Assembly: GCA_016719615.1 (NCBI GenBank)
Contig: JADJYQ010000007.1
Coordinates: forward strand, 248,001 to 312,000
From: Saprospiraceae bacterium
Lineage (GTDB): Bacteria > Bacteroidota > Bacteroidia > Chitinophagales > Saprospiraceae
DNA: 64,000 nucleotides
Reading direction: 5' to 3'
Below the pieces are notes generated by a model that had not been told where the DNA came from, ran no database searches, and worked only from the letters and a program-made list of their open reading frames with translations. Numbering within the stretch: the stretch's first letter is position 1; every line of letters begins with the position of its first letter. This document shows positions 27,436-35,867 of the stretch, piece by piece. The position numbers and the translations under genes are program-made.

Positions 27436-27631
27436 TTTTGGTCTAGTCACAGTCGTTCAATCTCGATAAGTCCCTACTTTTGGGGAAATACTATTTACAA
27501 CTCAAATGCATATTTTTAAATGCTAAGACAAATCATTCTGTTAAATTTTCCCTCTTTTTAAAAAATTGAAATGCGGCACTATGTTTTAGTTGATTGGAAA
27601 TAATTTTCTATAAGGTTTGTGTATAAACGAC

Positions 27632-27639
27632 TAACTTTG
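27632..27639 (+). promoter_or_regulatory. -7 promoter box of hicBA
   Basis: TAACTTTG matches the Bacteroidota -7 consensus TAnnTTTG and lies 19 bases before the hicB ATG. No TTG at the usual -33 spacing was found. Its presence inside the repeat-bounded segment means the cassette carries its own promoter. Confidence 0.45.
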
Positions 27640-27658
27640 CAATATATATAATTAAAAT

Positions 27659-27889
27659 ATGGAAGAAATTATTTTTATAATCAAAGAATCAGATGAAGGC
27701 GGATATGTGGCAGAAGCATTAAAATATTCCATATTTACTGAAGCTGAGAATTGGGATACCTTGAAAGATAATATTAAAGAAGCTGTACATTGCCATTTTG
27801 ATGTCATTTCTGATAAAATAATAAGATTGCATTTTGTAAAAGATGAGATCCTGGCCTTACGAAATTGCCCAGAGATTATTCAGCATTAG
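27659..27889 (+). CDS. hicB: HicB-type antitoxin
   Basis: 76 residues with the HicB N-terminal fold: IIFIIKESDEGGYVAEALKYSIFTEAENWDTL, then IKEAVHCHFD and IIRLHFVKDEIL. It would bind and neutralise the HicA RNase through its partial RNase-H-like domain. It comes before the toxin, the reverse of the E. coli hicAB order, and has no evident DNA-binding domain in its short C-terminus. It overlaps hicA by 25 bases, which indicates coupled expression. Confidence 0.88.
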   Translation: MEEIIFIIKESDEGGYVAEALKYSIFTEAENWDTLKDNIKEAVHCHFDVISDKIIRLHFVKDEILALRNCPEIIQH

Positions 27890-28101
27890 ATTTGATTCGT
27901 TTTTTAACAAAATTTGGATATTCTATAACAAGACAAAAGGGTAGTCACATCAGAATAACAAAAAACAGCAAAAAAGGAGATCATCATATTACAATTTCGA
28001 ATCACGATCCATTGAAAATTGGAACTTTGTCATCCATACTTACAGCTGTTGCAAATGAATTAGAAATGAATAAAAGCGAATTAATTGAAAAGCTAAAATA
28101 A
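27865..28101 (+). CDS. hicA: HicA-type mRNA interferase toxin
   Basis: 78 residues beginning MPRDYSALDLIRFL, with the double-stranded-RNA-binding-like fold and the catalytic His28 in RQKGSHIRIT, followed by HITISNHDPLKIGTLSSIL. HicA toxins cut mRNA and stop growth when HicB is lost. The start is a TTG codon within hicB, which should keep toxin output below antitoxin output. The pair is the only cargo of the repeat-flanked cassette. Confidence 0.9.
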   Translation: MPRDYSALDLIRFLTKFGYSITRQKGSHIRITKNSKKGDHHITISNHDPLKIGTLSSILTAVANELEMNKSELIEKLK

Positions 28102-28176
28102 TTTAATTGAGACTTTAAAACAGCTCGATTTTCCCAAAATGATTTGCGATATCAATTGAGTTATTGCCAGCAGTTT

Positions 28177-28221
28177 TTTCAGAAATCAAAACTAAGTGAA
28201 ATTCCAAAACTACTGCGTTTT
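28177..28221. repeat. 45-bp direct repeat, right copy
   Basis: This copy forms the 3' end of the outer-membrane gene on the minus strand (last codons S-S-F-G-I-S-L-S-F-D-F and stop at 28179-28181), so it is probably the original sequence and the copy at 27391 the duplicate. All 45 bases are identical. Confidence 0.95.
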
Positions 28222-29540
28222 CTTTCCCCCTGTACCAGTATTCTGGAACCATCCAATTGGGTCAAAATAAATCTGTTTGGAGCATTATCATATAACATGC
28301 GATAATAAATTCCAATGTTAAAGTGCTCTTCAATTTTAATATCAAACGATGTCGTGACATCCATAAAATAATCCAATCTAACATCTGTTAGTACGCCATC
28401 TGTGACGCTACTGTTCAGATTTTCAAATGGAAAATTGATAAAAGTGTATAATTTAAATTTGTATTTGTCTTTGGGTTTCCAAACAATTCCGGGTCTTACT
28501 TCCCAACGAAAACTGTTTGTTGGCTCAAAAGAATTTGAAATGCTCGTATCAATATTATTAAACTTAATCGTTTGATTCAGCGTCGTCTTTTCCAATTCAT
28601 AAAAGGCACCCAGCAGTATAGAAAATCTGAATTTACTATATTGCTTGCGGTTAGAACTTAAATATCTGGATCTTGCTTTTGAGATGATCTCCAAATCCGA
28701 AGCACTCAATTGAAAAGCATTATGTATAGGCATACAGGATTGCAAACATCTGATCAGATCGTTGCCATGCATTTCATAGCTGGGTTTTCTGTTCATTTCA
28801 TCGCGATTGCTGATTCCTTTATCGGTAAGTGCTTTCGAGAATAAACTAAAGATAAAACCACCACCGATGGAATAATTGTTGTCGATTCCCAGATAATCGT
28901 CGCTGAATCTTTTTGCGTACACATAATTTTCCAGCCATAAACCATTGGACGAACTTTGTTCCTCCATTTTAGCTTGATACTTTGTGATCAGACGTTGGTA
29001 TTCTTCAACATATACCCCCGGCTTGGTCATTTCTTCCTGAAGCTCTTTTATTTTTTCTTCGTATTTCCTTTTTCGTTTCGCAGGGTCGGGAATAATGGGG
29101 TGAAAATCGAAGGATATGTCGATATCCGAAACATTTTCCTGAAAAGTGCCGTCTTTCAATTGCGTTTGCAGGCTGGTTGAAAAATCAAGCTCATAGGGAT
29201 AAACTCCTTTATCCATGCTGATTCCAGCCTCTACGCGGAATAAATTTCTGGTTTGCGTCTCATAACCACTGAATGCAAATTTTCCGTTTCCATTGAGGCG
29301 ATGCTCCTCTTCCATAAAACCGTGCAAATCTTCCAACAATAATTGGGTCTCTTCTAATACTGTGGAATCCTCTTTACGGGTGCTCGTGTCCAGTGTTACC
29401 CATTGAAACCTCGATTTCTTAAGGAGAATGTTTTTATAAACATTTGAAAAATCTTTATCTGAAACCTGCGCGTACAGGTTTGAGCACGTCAGGCATAGAC
29501 CTGATATGGTAAGGAGGATAATGCTTATTGTATTCCACAT
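28179..29540 (-). CDS. Probable outer-membrane beta-barrel protein, unknown function
   Basis: About 453 residues with a signal peptide (ending LYAQV), a helical, charged middle (KRKRKYEEKIKELQEEMTK, about 165-205) and a C-terminal half of alternating strands that ends in the aromatic SLSFDF, as outer-membrane barrels do. I do not recognise a named family. I chose MWNTIS at 29540, which sits right before the hydrophobic stretch; an ATG at 29561 adds seven residues. The 3' end is the source of a 45-bp repeat. A perfect dispersed palindrome is inside the gene at 28377. Confidence 0.8.
   Translation of the reverse strand: MWNTISIILLTISGLCLTCSNLYAQVSDKDFSNVYKNILLKKSRFQWVTLDTSTRKEDSTVLEETQLLLEDLHGFMEEEHRLNGNGKFAFSGYETQTRNLFRVEAGISMDKGVYPYELDFSTSLQTQLKDGTFQENVSDIDISFDFHPIIPDPAKRKRKYEEKIKELQEEMTKPGVYVEEYQRLITKYQAKMEEQSSSNGLWLENYVYAKRFSDDYLGIDNNYSIGGGFIFSLFSKALTDKGISNRDEMNRKPSYEMHGNDLIRCLQSCMPIHNAFQLSASDLEIISKARSRYLSSNRKQYSKFRFSILLGAFYELEKTTLNQTIKFNNIDTSISNSFEPTNSFRWEVRPGIVWKPKDKYKFKLYTFINFPFENLNSSVTDGVLTDVRLDYFMDVTTSFDIKIEEHFNIGIYYRMLYDNAPNRFILTQLDGSRILVQGERKRSSFGISLSFDF
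28377..28392. repeat. Dispersed palindrome TCTAAC-ATCT-GTTAGT
   Basis: Both 5-bp inner arms (CTAAC, GTTAG) are perfect. It lies within the outer-membrane protein gene, where the coding strand reads L-T-D-V-R. Confidence 0.55.
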
Positions 29541-29741
29541 AAAGCCCCGATTCAAATGCATTTCATTTTTACCAGCAAATGGCTTGCCAAATAATAGGCC
29601 TGTCCAAGTGAATCAAAGCAAATTTATGAAGAAAATTAGCAGAAGGGAATTCATGTATTGCCTTTCGTGAATTCAATCCAATTCAGCTAAAGCGATCATT
29701 TAACGTTAATGCCAATCAATATCATAAATAAATTAAATTCG

Positions 29742-29749
29742 TACCTTTG
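29742..29749 (+). promoter_or_regulatory. -7 promoter box of the RelB/RelE-type module
   Basis: TACCTTTG fits TAnnTTTG and lies 14 bases before the ATG at 29764. No -33 TTG was seen at the expected distance. Confidence 0.4.
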
Positions 29750-29763
29750 ACTAAATTTTGGCT

Positions 29764-29961
29764 ATGAGCACAATAATGATCAAAACAGACAAGCAGAATA
29801 GTAAAATTCTGTCTGAACTTGCTAAAAAACTAGGTGCTAATGTAATTGACGTTAAAGACGAGCAATTTGAAGATTTTATGCTTGGCAATTTAATGGATTC
29901 AATTAAAACAGGTAAGACTGTTCCCAAAAGTATAATCTTAAAAAAATTGAAAGGCAAATGA
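29764..29961 (+). CDS. Antitoxin-like protein of a type II toxin-antitoxin module
   Basis: 65 residues beginning MSTIMIKTDKQNSKILSELA, a ribbon-strand plus helices arrangement, then VIDVKDEQFEDFMLGNLMD and a basic tail KSIILKKLKGK. Short proteins of this kind precede RelE/YoeB toxins in Bacteroidota. The family match is weak; the call rests mainly on the four-base overlap (ATGA, 29958-29961) with a recognisable toxin. The ATG at 29764 is preferred to an upstream TTG. Confidence 0.75.
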   Translation: MSTIMIKTDKQNSKILSELAKKLGANVIDVKDEQFEDFMLGNLMDSIKTGKTVPKSIILKKLKGK

Positions 29962-30227
29962 TCGTTGAATACGATAGGTCTTTTGAGAAATCCCTTGGCA
30001 AAATAAAGAATAAAGCATTTCTTTCAAAAGTTGAGCAAATAATCTCATCATTTGAAAATGCTCGTTCATTACATGCGCTTAAAAACATATCAAAACTAAC
30101 AGGTTTCAAAGCATACTTTCGAGTAAAAATTGGAGACTACAGACTAGGTTTTGAAAAGATTAATGAGAACACCATAAGACTTATCATCATTGTGCATAGA
30201 AAAGATATTTACAAGCTGTTTCCTTAA
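29958..30227 (+). CDS. RelE/YoeB-type toxin (mRNA interferase)
   Basis: 89 residues with the RelE/ParE-superfamily pattern: MIVEYDRSFEKSLGKI, then LKNISKLTGFKAYFRVKIGDYRLGF and the C-terminal IIIVHRKDIYKLFP. RelE-type toxins cut mRNA at the ribosome. The basic and aromatic residues expected at the active site (Arg in YFRVKIGDYRLG, His-Arg in VHRKDIY, C-terminal aromatic) are present. It is translationally coupled to the upstream antitoxin. Confidence 0.88.
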   Translation: MIVEYDRSFEKSLGKIKNKAFLSKVEQIISSFENARSLHALKNISKLTGFKAYFRVKIGDYRLGFEKINENTIRLIIIVHRKDIYKLFP

Positions 30228-30777
30228 AGTGGAGCACTGGCGAAAACATTGTATTTGCAACATGCCAATTGGAGATATTTCTTTCAGACTAGGCAGAAAA
30301 ATATTTGACTTAGTTTTGATATGGCAGCCGGTGAAATGGCAAGTCATTACCAGTATGTTCTTGTAAATATCCCTAACTTTTTTAACTATTTTTCTAACTC
30401 CGAATTAAATACGGGATCTTTTTCAACAAACCCTGATTCGAAGCTAAAACAGTTTTCTTTTATATGATTCAACATTAGGAATCAACCTTGACGTTGGGCA
30501 GGAGTAAGTGGTTGTTGATCTAATAAACTTCAAGAATCAAAATCAATAAAATCAGCGAATTTTCTAAATTTCTTGTTATTCTGAATTTTCCTGCATTAAC
30601 TGCTAAATAATCAATGAATATGAGCAGATGAATTGATGGAGAACATTAACAAAATTAAATATGGAAATAACTTCTTAAATTCATATATGTTAAAATAATA
30701 TATAAATTTATAGATATAATATTTGGATTTTTGATCTAGAAGAAATATATTTGTTATTTAAAATTAAAAACATTACA
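30228..30777. other. A/T-rich intergenic region, no gene seen
   Basis: These 550 bases carry stops in all frames at short distance and no hairpin with a T-tract that I could find. The last 100 bases are extremely A/T-rich and should hold the promoter for the peptidase gene. Confidence 0.4.
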
Positions 30778-30783
30778 ATGAAA

Positions 30784-30847
30784 CCTTTACGCCTTTACAC
30801 CTTTACACCTTTACGCCTTTACGCCTTTACGGTTTTACGGTTTTACA
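30784..30847 (+). repeat. Octanucleotide tandem repeat, 8 units (CCTTTACG-like)
   Basis: Eight consecutive 8-base units: cctttacg, cctttaca (twice), cctttacg (three times), gttttacg, gttttaca. They begin four bases after the ATG at 30778. In the sequence as given that ATG reads into TAA at 30850. The distance from this ATG to the peptidase frame is 134 bases, so losing one 8-base unit (or gaining two) would make it in frame. The tract contains no stop in any frame. Confidence 0.9.
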
Positions 30848-30911
30848 TCTAAATATTAAAAGCGTCTTTGCGTTTATATTTTTCAGCTTAAATCTTTTCT
30901 CATACCTCAAT

Positions 30912-33074
30912 GTGCAGGCACAGGAATCAAATATTTCTTCTGATTGTGAAAATTTCAATTCTATTGTCAATGATTCAACAATCTTTGATAGCACGCATTT
31001 GATTGCGCCGTTTGAAAATGGAATTCTCTTTGTAGATTGTTCTCCAAAAGATAGCCTTGAAATAATTATTGCTAGTTTAGGTCTTGATTCCAATACGAGC
31101 TTTGAATTATTGTTCACCGAAAATGATTTCCAGGATACTATGTATTATTATTCAAGGCATCAACAGTTCTATAAAGGAATTAGGGTAGATGGAGGAGGAT
31201 ATACGGTCGAATATATCAGAAACCAAACAGATGATCCTGATAATCCTTGTGACAACATTTACTCCATTGCTCCAAGAATTTTGACTGAAATTTCAATAGA
31301 TACAGCTGCAGATATTTCTTTGCAGTCTGCACTTGAATATTTTGAAAGCGATACGGTTTATGATTCGGAATTGATCATCACTCATAATTTTTTAAATGAG
31401 TGTGAATATTTGTTGGTCTGGAGAATTGCTTACAGTGATACCGCGGGCGGAAATAAATGTATATTTATTGATGCCAATACTGGAGACTCGCTAACTACCA
31501 TCGATTTAAATGAATACATCAATGCCCCTACCATTACTTACGGCACGCAAAACTTTGAAAATCTTGAATCTGGCAATAATTATATTCTTAAGTCTACCGA
31601 TCAAAGATTTAGAGTACTGGATTTTGATAACACAAGTACTGACCCACACCAGGGAAGGGGAGGCCCGGCGTATTTTCCAAATTGGAAAGACAAGCCATCT
31701 CCCTTCACATCAAATTCAAATACTTCGTGGGGTTCAGAAGCTACAACTTTAGCTTATCAGGCATTTTATGTAGTGGAGAAAGTACTGCCAGAATTCGACG
31801 GATTAGGTATTGGTGTCGGATTTACTGATGTTAGAGTCGGTACATTCACAAATTATGACAATGCAAATGCGCGACCTTGGGATGATTTTCAGGCTATATA
31901 TTTAGGCGGTGACGCCAATGGTGGCCCAACTGCATTATTTGATATTGCAGCCCACGAATTGGCTCATATCTATTTGCGTAAATTTTTATCTAGTGAAAAA
32001 TTGGCCGCAAATTCCTTGCATGAGGGATTGTGTGACATCATTGGAACCTATATAGAATCAAAGATACAATCCCTTGATTGGGCAATAGGAGGTGATGATA
32101 ATCGAACTAAAGACGATTATGGTCGAAATCTGCAATTTCCCGGTACTGATTTTGACTGCTTTACTGAAGTGATAAATCTGACAAATGCACATCTAAGAGG
32201 AAAACCTCTGGGCCACTGGTTTTTTTTGATCAGCCAGGGCAAAACATCCCCGGTCATTCCGACTCTGGGTTTGGATAAGGCCATAGAAATCGTTTTGGCA
32301 TCGCTTAAAAACCTGGGGAACCTAAGTGATTACAAAGACCTTATGGAATCAAGCTTAGCCTATGTTCTGAAAACTTATGGCAGATGTTCAGAAGAATTCA
32401 GGGCGGTGGCTCAAGCCTGGGAGTTAATTTGTATACCTACCGGATATGCCAATTCCGGAACCATACCTGATTGTTCGGCGAATATATGCCTAACGGGCAG
32501 CTCTATTATTTGTGAAGAATCCGATGCGTTTCAGTTATGCGCCTGTGGTAGTTATCCATTGGGTTCCACTTTCAATTGGACTATAATAGGTCCAAAAAGT
32601 ACCGAATATACTTCACAATTGGGATTGCAGGGAAATAGTCAAACCGGAGGCCAATGTTTGACGATCACAGACATACCAAAGTATGCTTATTATCCCCAGT
32701 ATATCAAAATTTCCATGTATTCTCCAGCATTATGTGATGCCGGGGTAAGACCTTGTGTAATATACAAGCTTCTTAAACTGCATGACTGCAATAATGACGA
32801 TCCGAATTGCGATTATTACTCTGAGTTGGCCGGCAAAAACCAAAAAACGGAGGCTGGAATTCAAGCAACTTTGCATAAAGTCAAGCAGGATGATTGTTCA
32901 TTATTGAGAGTTTACGATATTTATGGTCGTCTCATATTTACAACGAACAATTGCTTCATTCAGGAACAAGAAATTCCATATTCCGGAATTGCAATCTTTA
33001 GATATTCATCAAAGAATAATACCACTTTAAAAGTGCAAAAGAGGTGTTTAATTCATGACAGCAATTTAAAATAG
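30912..33074 (+). CDS. Secreted M4 (thermolysin)-like metallopeptidase
   Basis: 720 residues from the first in-frame GTG. An FTP-like propeptide is suggested by YYSRHQQFYKGIRVDGGGYTVE (about 79-100). The zinc site is clear: HELAH at 348-352 and the third ligand Glu371 in SLHEGLCDIIG. A Cys-rich region (500-620) and a sorting-domain-like end (LRVYDIYGRLIF, IAIFRYSS) follow. The GTG is unlikely to be the real start, because the same frame upstream encodes a good signal peptide (NIKSVFAFIFFSLNLFSYLNVQA, 30852-30914) with no ATG. The nearest ATG (30778) precedes an octanucleotide tract and is out of frame here, which suggests phase variation or a lost base. The 3' end has been duplicated downstream. 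Confidence 0.88.
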   Translation: MQAQESNISSDCENFNSIVNDSTIFDSTHLIAPFENGILFVDCSPKDSLEIIIASLGLDSNTSFELLFTENDFQDTMYYYSRHQQFYKGIRVDGGGYTVEYIRNQTDDPDNPCDNIYSIAPRILTEISIDTAADISLQSALEYFESDTVYDSELIITHNFLNECEYLLVWRIAYSDTAGGNKCIFIDANTGDSLTTIDLNEYINAPTITYGTQNFENLESGNNYILKSTDQRFRVLDFDNTSTDPHQGRGGPAYFPNWKDKPSPFTSNSNTSWGSEATTLAYQAFYVVEKVLPEFDGLGIGVGFTDVRVGTFTNYDNANARPWDDFQAIYLGGDANGGPTALFDIAAHELAHIYLRKFLSSEKLAANSLHEGLCDIIGTYIESKIQSLDWAIGGDDNRTKDDYGRNLQFPGTDFDCFTEVINLTNAHLRGKPLGHWFFLISQGKTSPVIPTLGLDKAIEIVLASLKNLGNLSDYKDLMESSLAYVLKTYGRCSEEFRAVAQAWELICIPTGYANSGTIPDCSANICLTGSSIICEESDAFQLCACGSYPLGSTFNWTIIGPKSTEYTSQLGLQGNSQTGGQCLTITDIPKYAYYPQYIKISMYSPALCDAGVRPCVIYKLLKLHDCNNDDPNCDYYSELAGKNQKTEAGIQATLHKVKQDDCSLLRVYDIYGRLIFTTNNCFIQEQEIPYSGIAIFRYSSKNNTTLKVQKRCLIHDSNLK

Positions 33075-33090
33075 CTCAGTTGGTAGTGCA
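33072..33090 (+). other. tRNA D-arm-like remnant
   Basis: TAGCTCAGTTGGTAGTGCA differs at one position from the common bacterial tRNA segment TAGCTCAGTTGGTAGAGCA. No anticodon stem, T-arm or acceptor pairing follows, so this is not a tRNA gene. It starts at the peptidase stop codon and is missing at the equivalent place in the second copy of the duplication. Confidence 0.5.
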
Positions 33091-33104
33091 GAAAATACTA
33101 TGTA

Positions 33105-33792
33105 ATGAATAATTTAAATTCATTGGCCTGGTGCCTTATTCTAAACTTTGCATTGAATAGCAAATTCCTTTTCTCAAACCTATATAGGTCCTGTTGTGGG
33201 TTATGATTTTCAAAAGGTTATTTCCACTCGGGATTTTATTAGCTTAGATTTAAAAAATAAAGGCTTTGGTAACGTCAGCCCTTTAGTAGGAATAAAATTA
33301 AAGCAATGCCTAATTAACAAGTTTTATCTTCAAATTTCTACTGATTTTACCCATAAGCATGTACGAGGCATTCCTGGTGGGGCTTTTTTTCAAGATTTTC
33401 TTTACCATTATAACTACTTTAAGAATCAGTTTTTATTTACCTATTATTGGAAAAATAAATGGAAAATTGGTGGAGGGATAACATACAATATTGTCAATAA
33501 TCTATATTATGAAGACCTTGAAGATGGCCACACGAGCAATAATATGGTCAATTATTCTGAAAAAGGATGGGTGTTTATATTTGGGTTAAAGTATAATAAG
33601 TTTGAGTTTGAAGTTTATTATTTTAAAAGAATAGACACTCCAATTGATGGGGATAACATTTATGGCTACCACTTGCACCAAATTCAATCTTTAGGTCTGC
33701 GTGTGAGTTATGATTTTAAGATCTTCGACGGTTGTAAGAAAAAGGACAAACTTGAATGTCCACCGTTGAATAAGATGGCATTAGTGGAGTGA
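33105..33792 (+). pseudogene. Beta-barrel paralogue 1, frameshifted after the signal peptide
   Basis: From the ATG at 33105 the frame encodes a signal peptide (MNNLNSLAWCLILNFALNS) similar to that of paralogue 2, then goes out of frame because of one extra A at 33162-33164; read in the other frame it continues S-F-S-Q-T-Y-I-G-P-V-V-G-Y-D-F-Q-K and on to the end without a stop. The mature part (from about 33196) matches the two genes downstream: HKHVRG, FLYHYNYFKNQF, LGLRVSYDFKIFD. It is either a recent pseudogene or an assembly error. The intact protein would be an outer-membrane barrel of about 229 residues. Confidence 0.8.
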
Positions 33793-34187
33793 AGTATCCT
33801 TATTATCCCCAGTACATCAAAATTTCCATATATTCGCCAACATTATGTGATGCAGGAATAAGGCCTTGTGTAATGTACAAGCTTATCAAACTGCATGACT
33901 GAAATAATGACGATCCGAATTGCGATTATTACTCTGAGTTGGCCGGCAAAAACCAAAAAACGGAGGCTGGAATTCAAGCAACTTTGCATAAAGACAAGCA
34001 GGATGATTGTTCATTATTGAGAGTTTATGATATTTATGGTCGTCTCATTTTTACAACCCTCAATTGTTTAATTCAGGAACAAGAAATTCCGTATTCAGGA
34101 ATTGCGATCTTTAGATTTTCATCAAAAGATGACAACTTATTAAAAGTTCAAAAGAGGTGGTTGCTTCATGACAATAAATTAGAATAA
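33792..34187 (+). pseudogene. Duplicated 3' fragment of the metallopeptidase gene
   Basis: This stretch repeats 32679-33073, the end of the peptidase gene, with high identity. A TGC codon has become TGA in the segment catgactgaaataatgac and the fragment has no start or catalytic domain. The final 82 codons, encoding the sorting-domain-like end (LRVYDIYGRLIF), are still open. It was copied together with the following barrel gene as a unit of about 1.11 kb. Confidence 0.88.
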
Positions 34188-34216
34188 TCTTAAAAAAGAT
34201 CACAAAATTCTTTGCA

Positions 34217-34900
34217 ATGAAGAATATATATAAATTGACTTATTGCGTCATTCTAAACTTTGCTTTGAATACCAATTCTTTATCTCAAACATACATAGGC
34301 CCTCATGTGGGTTTTGATTTTCAAAAGGTGATTTCAGCTCGCATTTTTAGATTAGATTTAAGAAATAAAGGATATGGACATCTCAGCCCAGTGATAGGAC
34401 TAAATTTAAAGCAAAAACTGTTTGATCGACTTTTTCTTAATGTTTTAAGTGATTTTACCCATAAACATGTTCGAGGATTTCCTGATGGAAGTTTTTCCTC
34501 TGATTTTCTTTACCATTATAATTATATTAAAAATCAGTTCGTTCTTTCTTATTATTATAAAGATAAATGGAAGCTAGGTGGAGGCATGTCATACAATCTA
34601 GTAAATAATCTTTACTTTGAAGATATTGAACACGAATATATAAGCGATCAAAAATTTAAATATTCTGAGAATGGATATGTGTTTATGCTTGGGTTAAAAT
34701 ATAAAAACTATGAGTTTGAAGCTTATTATTATAAAAGGCTGCATGGGCCCATCGAAGGAGATGAGATTCATTTTTTTCACCTACACCAAATTCAGTCTTT
34801 AGGATTGCGTGTTAGCTATGATTTTAAGATCTTCGATGCATGCAAGAAAAAGGAAAAACCTGAATTGCCATCGGTAAATAAGATGGCAGTTGTGGAGTGA
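34217..34900 (+). CDS. Outer-membrane beta-barrel protein, paralogue 2
   Basis: 227 residues: signal peptide (1-23, ending LSQT), then YIGPHVGFDFQKV and alternating strands rich in Tyr and Phe (FLYHYNYIKNQFVLSYYYKDKW), with the last strand GLRVSYDFKIFD and a short charged tail. It resembles the small PorT-like barrel proteins of Bacteroidota. No specific function can be given. It is the best preserved copy in the array: paralogue 1 is broken by a frameshift, paralogue 3 lies 158 bases downstream. Confidence 0.85.
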   Translation: MKNIYKLTYCVILNFALNTNSLSQTYIGPHVGFDFQKVISARIFRLDLRNKGYGHLSPVIGLNLKQKLFDRLFLNVLSDFTHKHVRGFPDGSFSSDFLYHYNYIKNQFVLSYYYKDKWKLGGGMSYNLVNNLYFEDIEHEYISDQKFKYSENGYVFMLGLKYKNYEFEAYYYKRLHGPIEGDEIHFFHLHQIQSLGLRVSYDFKIFDACKKKEKPELPSVNKMAVVE

Positions 34901-35058
34901 TGATATTTTTTTCATCAAAAAATAATTTACCTGAAACTGTGAATTAATTCAGTGAGGTTCAATATTTCAATTCCTACGATTGATTGTAAAAATAACAATA
35001 AAACGGCAGATAAGATGGTTAATTTAAGATACCACTTCAAAATTGGCTTAAAACTGTA

Positions 35059-35748
35059 ATGTATAATTTAAGAACTTTGCTTCTGTACTTTATTTTTTTC
35101 TGCGATTCGTCAATTAATACCTTTTCTCAAACTTATATAGGTCCTGTTGTGGGTTATGATTTTCAAAAAGTCCTTACTACTCCAATACATATTTATCGCT
35201 TAGATTTTAGAAAAAAGGGATTTGGATACAACAGCCCGCTGATAGGTATAAATTTTAAACAAAACCTGTTTAAACAGTTTTACGCACAATTTTCAAGTGA
35301 ATACACTTATAAGCACGTACGTGGATTTTTTTACGGGGGGGTTACTGAAGATTTATTGTTTCATTATTCTTATTTAAAGAATCAGCTCCTAATTACATAT
35401 TACTTTAAAACCAAATGGAAGATAGGTGCGGGATTGACTAATAATATAGTAACCAACCTATATTATGAGGACAAGGAAAGGGACTATACGAGCAATCAAA
35501 GGTTTAATTATTCTGAACAAGGATGGGTATTCATACTTGGACTGAAGTATAATAAATTTGAGTTTGAAGCTTATTATCAACGAAAACTGAGTACCCCAAT
35601 TGAAGGAGATGCGATTCGTGGCTACCACTATCATCAAATTCAATCTTTAGGATTGCGTGTTAGCTATGATTTTAAGATCTTCGATCCATGTAATAAAAAG
35701 GAAAAGCCTGAATTGCCTCCGGTAAATAAGATGGCCATTTTGGATTAG
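35059..35748 (+). CDS. Outer-membrane beta-barrel protein, paralogue 3
   Basis: 229 residues with a signal peptide (ending FSQT) and the same body as paralogues 1 and 2: YIGPVVGYDFQKV, YKHVRGF, YLKNQLLITYYFKTKWKIGAGL, LGLRVSYDFKIFD. The three copies differ most in the loops between strands, as expected for surface-exposed loops. The upstream spacer lacks the peptidase-tail fragment that precedes paralogue 2, so this copy arose in a different event. Function unknown. Confidence 0.85.
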   Translation: MYNLRTLLLYFIFFCDSSINTFSQTYIGPVVGYDFQKVLTTPIHIYRLDFRKKGFGYNSPLIGINFKQNLFKQFYAQFSSEYTYKHVRGFFYGGVTEDLLFHYSYLKNQLLITYYFKTKWKIGAGLTNNIVTNLYYEDKERDYTSNQRFNYSEQGWVFILGLKYNKFEFEAYYQRKLSTPIEGDAIRGYHYHQIQSLGLRVSYDFKIFDPCNKKEKPELPPVNKMAILD

Positions 35749-35867
35749 GGCAATTAAAACAGCTCATAAACTAAAAACCAGCTTCACAAGAATTTTTATT
35801 CATAAATCAGTCCAATGATCAGAGGTATAAAACAGCGAAGGCATGCGTATGGTGAGATAGCTTTATC

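Larger units (their letters stand above)
27391..28221 (+). mobile_element. Putative hicBA cassette flanked by 45-bp direct repeats
   Basis: A 786-bp segment (distance between the repeat starts) carrying only hicB and hicA lies between two perfect 45-bp repeats, in opposite orientation to the genes on both sides. Removing one repeat plus the segment would restore a direct outer-membrane gene-DUF4286 junction with a short spacer. The simplest reading is insertion with duplication of the gene end. I see no integrase, transposase or clear terminal inverted repeats inside, so a mobilising enzyme would have to act in trans. The mobile nature is inference; the repeats are directly visible. Confidence 0.6.

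Noticed and set aside
30784..30847. CRISPR-like array
   Set aside because: Units are 8 bases without spacers, and no cas genes are present.
33065..33140. Possible tRNA gene because of the D-arm sequence
   Set aside because: No acceptor pairing, anticodon stem or T-arm follows; only about 19 bases match.
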